DNA of 64,000 bases from Agelas oroides (taxonomy: Eukaryota > Porifera > Demospongiae > Agelasida > Agelasidae), in the NCBI GenBank assembly GCA_949130485.1, contig OX422183.1, forward strand, positions 4,104,136 through 4,168,135, written 5' to 3'. This document shows, one piece after another, positions 41,842 to 51,452 of this stretch. The translations under genes and the position numbers were made by a program. How positions within the stretch are numbered: position 1 is the stretch's first letter; each line of letters starts with the position of its first letter. The notes beneath the pieces are model-generated. The model saw only the letters and a list, made by a program, of their open reading frames with translations, searched no databases and was not told the DNA's origin.

Positions 41842-42238
41842 ATGGGGATTGATCTTGCCACATGGCGGGCTCGTATTGGGCTCAACTACTACCACATGTG
41901 TCGCCCTCTCCAGACCAGGTGGAGAAGCAGTGGTGGTTGGCTGTACCAGCCTGGGGTGGCCAGCTGGGGGGTGGGGGAGGTCATGAATGACACACCCCTG
42001 GTACTCAAGGGCTGCATGGCAGTTGTTGCTCTATCACTGATACTGCAGTATGTAGTCCACTCCTGGTCCAAGCTGAAGGGGAGGGGTGGCAAGGTGCGCT
42101 GCCACTGGCAGGGGTTCACTTCTCAAGTGAAGGTGACGGTGGATGGTGGGGGGACCCTGTTGCTCAGAGCCATTGTGGTGATGATACCTCTACTGCTGGT
42201 GATAGCAGGGGACGTGGAAACAAACCCAGGACCAGAAG
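41842..42238 (+). CDS. ANK-A exon 1: two-helix module ending in 2A motif
   Basis: 132 codons plus one base. The helix MIPLLLVIA runs directly into GDVETNPGP. Unspliced, the frame would add EGTNNHQ and stop, so intron retention would release the module alone. The donor GAAG|GTAC is phase 1, as in ANK-B. Confidence 0.85.
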
Positions 42239-45200
42239 GTACAAATAATCATCAATAAGCATGTTTGCTCAGCAGAATTGTTGAAGGAATATTATAAAGT
42301 GCGGTAACTTGACCCATAAGGATCATCTTAGTGCAAGATAAAATAATTGTGCCGCATGGGTCCAGCTAGTCTGTATACTGTATAGCAGTTGCAATGTATG
42401 ACCACGCCCCTACAATTTTATGCATGGAAATGGTTACCCTGCCAAGGAATTCAGCGTGCACTTGAACATTGAAACTATGGTAAAAGGCTACCACACTTAT
42501 GAAAATGTATGGGTCATTGTTGGCAAACAGCTGCCATGCCAAAGGGAGCGAGCTAATTCCAAGGATCCTGTCACAGTTTCAGTCACAAAAGCCGAGTTGA
42601 TCGTAGGTCATGTTCTAGGAAACAGTTTGCTCAATGCTTTGCTGAGTATAGGTGGATAAATTCTCTATTGAGTTACTGGATCCACGGCTTGACAGCAATG
42701 TGCTTGGCTTGCTTAACTCGCCATCAGCAAGAAATTTTCAGAGGAAGAAATTTACGTGAAATTGCAAAAATTTCTCCCTTGTGAAAATTTCTCACTATAC
42801 GGTTAGTAGTATGGCCCAATAACACACCAATGGGTGATGAACTTAAGTGGCTACTCAAACGGAGGTGAGTGTATTTTCAAGAGTTATGTTTAGTCTTGTG
42901 AAATTAGACTTTCACACGAAAAGTAGGAGATTAAAACTATTCCCATCATACAAGTATTCTAGTCCAAGCAACGCCTCTCTTGTCATACACCTACTTACTG
43001 CTGATGTTTAATCGTGAAAATTGCTACAATTTCTGCCTTGCACTATACAGTACTAGAATGGCCCCAAAACACACCAATGAGTGATGAACTTAAGTGGCTA
43101 CTCAAACGGAGTACTTTGCTATGAGTAGTCTCGCAAAACCAGACTTTCATGCGAAAAGTAGGGGATTAAAGCCTGAAATTATGCTCACCCCATTAGTATT
43201 CTAGTCCAAGCAACACCTCTCTTGTCATGCACCTACTTATATAATAGCAGCAAATGTTATCTGCATTCATTTGTTTGTTTCACCTCTTTGTGAAACTTCT
43301 GCTTCTGCAATATTTTGTTTCACATCACCACATGTACTACAGTGTACATCAGTGAACGTAATTTCGACCCTTTGCAATAACCTCATTCGAAAAGGGGGGG
43401 CAGGTTTTATTTTGAGGATTATGGTGTATTTTAGCCTTGTTTCCAGGCCCAAAGAGGAGGAGCCTTCATACCCAGGGTTTCATACAGAGGGGGGGAGGGG
43501 CCCTGGAATTCCCCCCCCCCCCCCCCCAGAAATCTTGAAATTGAGTATGGTTATTATTGTTGTGCTATCAATATTAGCTATTTAATTTACATGTTACTGG
43601 ACATAAGTATACGTCATCAAAATGTTTGGAAAGTTTGTCCCAGATTACGTCAGAAGCAATCTGAGAGGATCTGAATTCCTGGGGGGGGGGCATGCCCCCA
43701 GACCCCCCTAGTAGGCACACACGCTTACACGTGCGTGAGTGTGTTTTTGCACGCTACTATCATCCTGCTACCATCCTGTTTTCCCCCTCCCAACTCAAAA
43801 TCCTGTATGAAACCCTGATACCTGTAAATTGTGTTTACATGTGCAGTACCGACATTGAAAGCTGCCATCAATGCACTGCATTCCGTGAGTTACAAGTGGT
43901 ATAATATTGGAGTGCAATTGGAAGTTCCAACCTTTCAACTCAAAAACATTGACAAGAAGTCAAGTGACTTAATGGACCAGCTGCGTGATACCCTAGACTA
44001 CTGGATGAGCAAGGTACCTTCCCCCTCCTGGAGGCTTATTGTTGATGCACTGAAAGCTCCGAGTGTTGGTGAGAACCGGTTATCTAAGGCAATAGAAGAG
44101 GAATATTGTGATCCAAAGGAACAAAGTGGCTGCAATGAATCAAGAGCTTCAGTTCAAACCAAGCGTCACCAAGGTAATATACTACGTATGCTTTTGCCGT
44201 CTGGATTTCAAATCCGTGCTCTTTCTTTTGCAGAAGTTGGCAACAAGAAAACTTCAGAAGGAACATCCTTTGCTGCTGCACCAGGCACTATGCTCACAAC
44301 AGAAAGCTCTACCATGCCATTACAGCATACAAAGGAGGAACCAAATTGTCCTACCAAAGTGGAGGAGAGTGAAGGTATTGTGGTTTAACCTGTTATCAAG
44401 GGAAAGACTAAGTTTGAAACCCATGAATATGAGTTGTGTGCTACCAATATTTATAAAGTAGTATGCCAGTGAATATTTTTAGCTGTAACTTCTGCAGAAT
44501 TTCATGATTACACTCTCCTGAATCAGCATTGCATTCAGAAAAGGCAATCTCATAATTGTTCTACAGAAAGCCTTACCACCAGTTCAGCAAGGCACAGAAG
44601 CAGTACCAGCCCTCTTCCAAATGAGGCGTCTGTGAAGCCACCTTTTGGATGTGGGTGTGGCAAGTGCACATTCTTCAGCTTCATAGAGAGAGGCTGTCCA
44701 ATACCCATCCCCTCAGCAAGCTCCTTCCCCTACCTTGACCTCAGTGGACTCACTCATGAGCAGCAGCAGGAACTCAGAGGAAGGCTTTGGTCTGAGTCTC
44801 GAGAGATAATGATACGATTCCAAAAGCTAGTGTCAGCAACAATCAAATCATTGAAGAGGCGCTGTGTACCACTGGATGATCTTGTGTCACATATTATGAC
44901 TCTTGGAGCATTTGACCCTGTGTTCAAGGAGCCACAAGTGCCAGTGTTTTGTCATTGTTTGAAAGAATTGAAAACTGCAGGCACTATACCAAAAATTTTC
45001 CTAATTCTGAATGACTACTTTTCTTTTTTCAACTACCACATCATTGAGCACATAATTGAAGAACTTGGCACAGAGGAAGATAAAACTGAGCTACAGAGGT
45101 ATAAGAAATATTTTAATCAGTACGCAAAACGAAGGATCTTTGAATGCCTGCCAGAGTTCGGACCAGTCAGTGACGCTGACCATGCTGATATCTTTGTGAA

Positions 45201-48096
45201 ACTGGACTCACAGTATGACAACTACACCATTGTACAAATTGAGGGCTTCCGTCATAAACTCAGTGATATCCTACGTGTTTCACCGCAAGGTGTCCTGCGT
45301 CTCTGTCGAGTAGATAAAGGTTGTTTTCAATTGATGCTTCAAGTGCCAGCATTTGTACAACAGGAGATATTTCCACTGTCCAGAAAGCAGGAGAAGACTC
45401 TGGCAGCTGAGGGTGTTATCAGGCTCACATCTGGGAAATACCAGTTCCTAGTAAGGTTTGTGTGTGCTTCTAATAATTGTCCCTGCATCAGTAACATTTT
45501 TCTGCATGTAGATTGCATTTGGAATGAGGCATGGATGCTGTTGCCATATAATTATATGTTATGTGCTTTGCTCCTCACAGAAAGATGAGACATCACAAGC
45601 CGGAGTTGGTATGGCTCTATTATTAGCAAAACTATTCTCGTGTTCTGTCATTCTTTGGATTGACTGTGCTTTTCCATTTCACAGAAAAGAAACACCAGCG
45701 TGATCCTGATGATGATTCAGGTATGGGTCCCAGCATATTCACTGACACAAAGAGCACTACTTTTTCTGATGTAAGCTGCTACTGCTACCTCCCCCAATAC
45801 ATGCATGTATTGTAGTGTGGTCACTCTTGCATATACCTTCATTCTCCTCTGCAAGGATCGTCTGGACAAAGAACTGAAAGAATTGGACTATGAATTGAGA
45901 GTACAGGGTCTTATAGAAACAGCATCCTCAAAATTGTCTGGGAGTGTCTTAGAGCTCTACTCTGCACTAATAATGGGACAGTTAGAGCATGTCAGATTTC
46001 TTATTGAGAAGAAGCACTGCAACCCAATGCAGCAAGATCAGGATGGCGTTGCTCCCTTACATGTGGCAGCAGTCAAAGGGAATGTGCAGGTGTTCAAGTA
46101 TTTTATCACTGAGAGAAACTGCAACCCAGCATGTCCAGGCCCACTTGGCTTAACACCACTTCATTTCGCTAGTCAAGGAGGTCATCTGGATGTGGTCAAG
46201 TATCTGGTTCTTGAACAGCAGATCGATCCATTGTGTGAGGATCAGTATGGAAGTACTCCACTACATAGGGCTTGTGTAGGTGGTTGTCAGGCAGTTGTTG
46301 AGTTTCTTACTTCAGAACATGAAAAATATATTCCCATCACAGAGCTTGTGAGTGATCTCAAAAACAAATGGAACAGCACACCTCTTCACATTGCAGTAGT
46401 ACATGGTCATTTGGACATACTCACATTTTTTATCTCTGATCGCAACTGTGACCCAAACCTTCCAGGTCCATGGGGTGGAACACTTCTTCATCATGCTGCT
46501 GGGTTTGGTCATTTGCACATAGTTAAGTATTTAACTGATGAGCAAGGCTGCAATCCATCATGTTTGGATGAAAATAAGTACACTCCACTTCATTGTGCTA
46601 CCACAAAGGGGTACACAGACATTGTGAAGTTTCTTACTCTGGAGATGAAGCGCCGTCACTTGTGGAGGTATTCTCTGTATCAGCAAAGTTCTCTCCACAT
46701 AGCAGCATTAGGTGGTCATATAGACATAATTAAGTTTCTTACTTGTGAGATGCATTGCGACCCAACAAGTAGAAATGCTAACAATGACACTGCTCTACAT
46801 CTGGCAGTAGGTAAAGGGCATTTAGACATAGTGAAATTCTTCATCTCTAGTTTAAACCTTGATGTAAACGTTTCAGGTCATGATGGTGCAACTCCTCTTC
46901 ACTATGCTGCTTGGTTTGGTCACCTGCACATAGTCAAGTATTTAACTGATGAGCAAGAGTGCAATCCATCATGTCTGGATGACTTCAAATGCACTCCACT
47001 TCACTGGGCTGCCTTGAAGGGACACATTGATATTGTGAAGTTGCTGACTGTGGAGAAGCACTGTAACCCAATGTCAACAAATCTCCATGGCAATGCGGTT
47101 CTTCACATTGCAGTACAGTGTGGTCACTTAGACATAGTTAAATTTCTTATTGAGGAGCAGAAATGTCCCCCAGACATTCCAGGACTACTTAACCTGTCTC
47201 CATTCCAAATGGCTTTACGTATTAATCACCCTGACATTGCTCAGTATCTACAGGAGCACAGTGTAATACCTTACATATATACTGCTGTAGCTATGATGGA
47301 ACAGCTCAAGTATTTTACTTACAAACAAGGCAACAAGCAATTTCTGAATGAAATACGGAAGTGCATTCCACTTCACTATGCTGTCCTAGCGGGGCACATG
47401 AACAATGTAAGGTTCCTTACGGTGGAGAAGCACTATGATCCAATGTATAGAGATCCTCGGTATCAGAACACTTCTCTCCATGTTGCAGCTCTAGGTGGTC
47501 ATATTCACATAGTTAGGTTCCTCACTCTTGAGATGCACTGTGATCCAAAAAGTAGAAATGCTAAAAATGAAACTGCTCTACATCTAGCAGTAATGGAAGG
47601 ACATTTGGACATAATCCAGTTTTTCATCTCTGACCTAAACTGTGACCCTAATATTCTAGGTCAGGATGCTGCAACTCCTCTCCACTATGCGGCTGCATTT
47701 GGTCATCTGCTCATAGTCAAGTATTTGATCCACGAACAAGGCTGCAATCCATCATCTTGGGATGAACACAAGTGTACTCCACTTCACTGTGCTGCTATCA
47801 AGGGGCACATGGATATTGTGAAGTTTCTTACTATTGAAAAGCGCTGTGACCCAATGTCACAAGATAATTTTTGCAGGACTGTCCTTTATGTTGCAGCAGG
47901 GCATGGCCAATTAGAAGTAGTTAAATTTCTGATTGAGGAGCTGAAATGTCCTCCAGATATCCCAGGATTGTTGAACACAACCCCACTTCAAATCTCCATT
48001 TGTTTGAATCGCTCTGAGATTGCTCAGTATCTATGGAAGCATAGGCTAATACGAACTGCTATAGCAGCGATGAAACAGCTTGAACTCTTGGAATAG
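41842..48096 (+). CDS. ANK-A: 2A-like peptide + Death domain + CGCGKC domain + ankyrin array
   Basis: Coding exons 41842-42238, 43847-44173, 44234-44374, 44498-45450, 45581-45608, 45685-45770 and 45856-48096 join in perfect phase to 4173 nt (1390 residues plus stop). Exon 1: two hydrophobic helices (about residues 60-80 and 110-125), then GDVETNPGP, the 2A ribosome-skipping consensus, predicting separation between Gly130 and Pro131. Exon 2: a Death domain (WYNIGVQLEVP, then SWRLIVDALKAPSVGE). Exon 3: a Ser/Thr-rich linker. Exon 4: a conserved domain opening with CGCGKCTFFSFIERGCP that I cannot name. Exon 7: about 20 ankyrin repeats. Death plus ankyrin points to intracellular signalling or innate immunity; that is inference. 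Start chosen at MGIDLATW, just after the acceptor and conserved in ANK-B. Confidence 0.88.
42389..42659 (+). pseudogene. HIRAN-like pseudo-exon in ANK-A intron 1
   Basis: Acceptor tatagcag in the phase expected after exon 1, then VAMYDHAPT. After a frameshift the frame reads NIETMVKGYHTYENVW, VGKQLPCQRERANSKD, VTVSVTKAELIVGHV. The pattern vkGYHtYxxvW..vGexLpcxrExxNxxDxxxVxV....VGHV is that of HIRAN-like modules. The same frameshift is in ANK-B, so decay predates the duplication. Confidence 0.6.
43473..43817. mobile_element. CAGGGTTTCATACAGA element, 5-bp TSD, absent from ANK-B
   Basis: Ends CAGGGTTTCATACAGAGG / CCTGTATGAAACCCTG, flanks ATACC on both sides; lies in ANK-A intron 1 just before the Death exon. 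ANK-B lacks it at the matching position (about 59585). Confidence 0.82.
43847..44173 (+). CDS. ANK-A exon 2: Death domain
   Basis: Reads VPTLKAAINAL...WYNIGVQLEVP...LRDTLDYWMSK...SWRLIVDALKAPSVGENRLSKAIEEEYC. The spacing of the two Trp residues and the final IEEEYC match the six-helix Death fold used in homotypic signalling. The exon starts and ends in phase 1, so it can be shuffled as a unit. Confidence 0.88.
44498..45450 (+). CDS. ANK-A exon 4: linker plus CGCGKC domain
   Basis: About 50 variable residues, then PPFGCGCGKCTFFSFIERGC (four closely spaced Cys, possibly metal-binding). A long helical region follows with DLVSHIMTLGAFDPVFKEP, DYFSFFNYHIIEHIIEELGT and a C-terminal half with FRHKLSDILRV and LRLCRVDKGCFQLM. 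It is strongly conserved in ANK-B. I cannot assign it to a named family. Confidence 0.8.
45856..48096 (+). CDS. ANK-A exon 7: about 20 ankyrin repeats
   Basis: 746 residues. After a short acidic/Leu helix come repeats of about 34 residues with TPLHxAAxxGHxDIVKFL and an unusual conserved HCDP/NCNP tail. Two stretches (about residues 275-480 and 530-746 of the exon) are paralogous to each other, including the degenerate C-terminal cap. Confidence 0.9.
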   Translation, partial: DRLDKELKELDYELRVQGLIETASSKLSGSVLELYSALIMGQLEHVRFLIEKKHCNPMQQDQDGVAPLHVAAVKGNVQVFKYFITERNCNPACPGPLGLTPLHFASQGGHLDVVKYLVLEQQIDPLCEDQYGSTPLHRACVGGCQAVVEFLTSEHEKYIPITELVSDLKNKWNSTPLHIAVVHGHLDILTFFISDRNCDPNLPGPWGGTLLHHAAGFGHLHIVKYLTDEQGCNPSCLDENKYTPLHCATTKGYTDIVKFLTLEMKRRHLWRYSLYQQSSLHIAALGGHIDIIKFLTCEMHCDPTSRNANNDTALHLAVGKGHLDIVKFFISSLNLDVNVSGHDGATPLHYAAWFGHLHIVKYLTDEQECNPSCLDDFKCTPLHWAALKGHIDIVKLLTVEKHCNPMSTNLHGNAVLHIAVQCGHLDIVKFLIEEQKCPPDIPGLLNLSPFQMALRINHPDIAQYLQEHSVIPYIYTAVAMMEQLKYFTYKQGNKQFLNEIRKCIPLHYAVLAGHMNNVRFLTVEKHYDPMYRDPRYQNTSLHVAALGGHIHIVRFLTLEMHCDPKSRNAKNETALHLAVMEGHLDIIQFFISDLNCDPNILGQDAATPLHYAAAFGHLLIVKYLIHEQGCNPSSWDEHKCTPLHCAAIKGHMDIVKFLTIEKRCDPMSQDNFCRTVLYVAAGHGQLEVVKFLIEELKCPPDIPGLLNTTPLQISICLNRSEIAQYLWKHRLIRTAIAAMKQLELLE

Positions 48097-50453
48097 TCAG
48101 TCCATGTACATTAAGCCATATTTATGTTGTAATGTACAGTGACAAGTCCAGTGTTTAAAATTTACCAACAACTAATTATTGTTCTAGATCTGCTAAAATT
48201 TTGTGCACTGTGAAGGTCTAGTGTGTATAGCTTTTTTGCATGATAGTGTAACAATCAGTTTGGATGCTGAATGCTAAAGAATGTTTTCATTAGCTGAACC
48301 ATAGCTCATTATTACACAACAGTTGGTGTAGCGTTGTGCCCAAATCTCATGCAACTTTCACCAAGAAAAGGTACAGTGTACTAAGTTGAATTTCTTAGGC
48401 TTAATTCCAATGTGGTAAGGACCAACTAGATATTGCAAGATCATTAATTGTTATGTAGCTAGTACTTTCCTTACAACAGTAAAATTTTGCACATGTACCC
48501 AGGTATCGTAATGCTTTTTTAGTGGGTGTGTCACAAAAATTTTTGAGCATTTCTTGGTTACAAAAAGTCTCATGACCAGACCTAAGTGCATGTTAGCCCA
48601 AGAAATTCGATGTGATGCACCAGACTGCTTTCCTTGTGAGAGGATGAGGTCTCGGCCATCTGGCATTAAACTACAGGACAACTGTACTGTAGTGGGACAA
48701 GTAGCTACTTCAGTTGGATGAGTGTGTTCTACAAAGCCTTTGTCCTGAAGTAAAAGTGTAGACCATCTGTGTAGATTAAGCCATTGTTATAAAGCAAGTG
48801 ATGCTTACTTGAGGTTTTAGTTCTGTTGTGCTTTGCTCTCGTATAGTACAGTATGGGGAAAGGGCATGAATATTCTAGTGTCACTTTAACCCCATTGTAG
48901 TCTTTGCACATACATTGCATAGTGCTATACCCCCAGCATAAGACTAAAAGACCTATTATGCTGGTATTATGCTTGATGCGTTGACCGGCCTACTAGCTAT
49001 GCTCAATTCAAGTTATGCCTGAATGAAATTCTCATCCCTCACAGCTCACCTACATGTTTTTCTTAGTCTTCTTTCTGAGCTATTTTGGTATATTGAGCTG
49101 GTCGTCTTACCAGATTGCGATTGAGGTAGGACAGAGTTGGCTGACTGTATAAGTTTGTAGTGTTTGTGGGTTGGGTAGTGTTGAAGTAGGTGTATTGGTC
49201 AGATTAGGTTGATATGGCTCTGCTAATGTATGGAAGACAAGTGTGTGTGTGTCATTGTGTGTGTGACAGTTGGGGAAGTTGAATTTATCACTAGGTCCTG
49301 TCATGAATGATTCCACAAGACGAATGGCTGTCCTTTCAGGTGATGTAAAGGCAACATCATTGACACATACATTACTGAGCTCTCTGACACCCACGGGTTG
49401 GTTTGCAGTCAACCGGCAAGATAACAGTAACATGCTGAATTTGCTATAATTTGAGCTATGAATATAACTAATGCACACACATCAGAGGTGTAGACACAAG
49501 TTTAAATGTGTGGGGGGTTAATTAAACCAAAGTCAGGGTACACTCAGCCTTAACTAGCCTCCTATCTTAACTCAATAGCTGAGCTTTGTATCAATGCATT
49601 TGTAAATGAATATATATATCCATATATTCCATAAGTCCCAAAAACTTGGGTGGGGGCTGAAGCCAAATAAGTTTTATCACTGCACATCTCAGGGTTTCAT
49701 ACAGAGGGGAGGGGCACTGGGTTCCTCCCCCCCCCCCCCCACAGATATTATAGGCTTAATGTATTATAGCTAAATCCAATGATTCCTATCCTTAAAGAAT
49801 CTCATTAAAACCTACAGCAGGTGCACTGATGGACTGTAGTTCCTACTAGGTGCATGATTACTGTGAGTTTGGTTTGCTATGCTGTTAGTACTCACAGCAT
49901 TTGTAAAATACACTGTACAAGCAAAATGTAGCATTACTGTTGGTGTTTAGTGGGGTGTTTCAATCAATCAACATTGTTTGTGCAACTGTAAATGAAGTAA
50001 AATTAATGTGAAATGATTTCACGGAAACATTTGGACGTGAAACTTTCTCAAGTTTTGAGTTAAGGCTGAGTGTACCATTTTGTTGAAAGACAGAGATGTA
50101 AGTTATATAGCATACATGCACATCAAGTCAAGTTACAGGTACTTCTAAATGTTGAAGTGCCTTTTTGCATTAGTTTCCACTAAAAATGAAAATAGCACAA
50201 AATAGCACAAGTGAGTGAAAATATTTGTCTCAGCAAAACCTTGACTGCATGCCTGAACTTCAAATATAATCAGCAATTCCTCCTCAACACTGGTAATATA
50301 CATTTCTTATCATGGCGTACGGTAGTACGCCATATGTAGGGATGACCCCGAAAAAAAATGGCGGCCACAAAGTGCACAAATGACACGCTCGAAATGTCTG
50401 CGTAGGATTTAATAGCCAACGGGCTCCATGAGCCATATCAGGCATTATCGAGT
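48097..50453. other. Intergenic, repeats only
   Basis: 3' flank of ANK-A. Holds the second copy of the 34.6-kb dispersed repeat (48930-49330) and a CAGGGTTTCATACAGA half-element near 49691. No coding region supported. Confidence 0.45.
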
Positions 50454-51061
50454 CAGTGGCGGATTTAGGGGGGGTAAGGGGGGTGCAAATGCACCCCCCT
50501 TTGGCGGCTAGTAATGTATTTTGCGTACATAACTGCACGAGTCCATCAAATGATTATGCAGCAGTGGCATGCAGCAACAACAACCAGGCACAGCTACACA
50601 CTCACATATCAGTTCCTTACTGATCTCCAGACGTTTGACTAGGCCTAGAGTTGCTTCGAGATATTCAGTTCGGCCCGAGGGATCCGCCACGGCGCGCCTC
50701 AGCGTACGAGATTTCGAAATCCACTGGATTTGACATGGATTTCGGATTTCAGAGTGGATTTCTGGATTTCACAGTGGATTTCTGGATTTCAGTTTGGATT
50801 TCTGCCGACAGGTTTGTAGTTTTGGTTAACTAAATTTTAAAAAGGCCATACTGAAATGTATTTAGTTAAAGTTATAGTTAACTAAAACAACACCGTCGGA
50901 CAGTCTTTTGTGACGGACCCCTCGGTTCGGCCTTCCAGCTATATTTTATTTTTATTGTAAGAATGCGTTTACGTGACCGAAAGTGGGCGTGGCAACCCCA
51001 AAAATTTCCGGCGCGCGCCGGTGACTCAACCCCCCTTTCTAAATTTCTAGATCCGCCACTG
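50454..51061. mobile_element. CAGTGGCGGATTTAGG element, 5-bp TSD
   Basis: Ends CAGTGGCGGATTTAGGGGG / TCTAGATCCGCCACTG, flanks CGAGT on both sides. Interior shares TACGAGATTTCGAAATCCAC with an inverted copy near 12960-13020 and holds a short TGGATTTCTGGATTTC tandem run. Confidence 0.68.
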
Positions 51062-51452
51062 CGAGTGCTTCCATGGGCAACAGGACTGTTAACTTTGCTG
51101 GAAAGCATCGCTAAAGTACCAGACCGGCACGTCGCTAAAACGGGCAAATCGTCTATCTTCTGACTTCTTCTTCTTCTTTCTTTTCTTCACCGCGATAGCA
51201 CGACAACGGCTGAAGCTATGTACTCACCACTCATCGTTCTCAAAGAAAGAACTCGAACTAGTCGGCAATTCTCAGGTAATCCCACGCTTATGCTTGCTGC
51301 TATACGCCATTTTGTTAGAATATAATTCCGAGCGAAGCGAGGCTATACCCGGGTTCAATTGAGATTTTTCGTCGTCGTCGTCGTCTAGTCCGGCGAAGCC
51401 AGACCCGAGCGCGCAGCGCGGGGGTCTGGTCTAATGCCTATACCTGACCTGT

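Noticed and set aside
41842-42238. Integrated viral sequence, because of the 2A motif
   Set aside because: The motif is in a spliced, duplicated cellular gene with no other virus-like domain; 2A-like motifs are also known in LINEs and animal genes.
51300-51350. GC-poor/GC-rich boundary with TCCGAGCGAAGCGAGG as a transferred bacterial segment
   Set aside because: It is a short repeat-like stretch next to the LINE junction with no bacterial gene.
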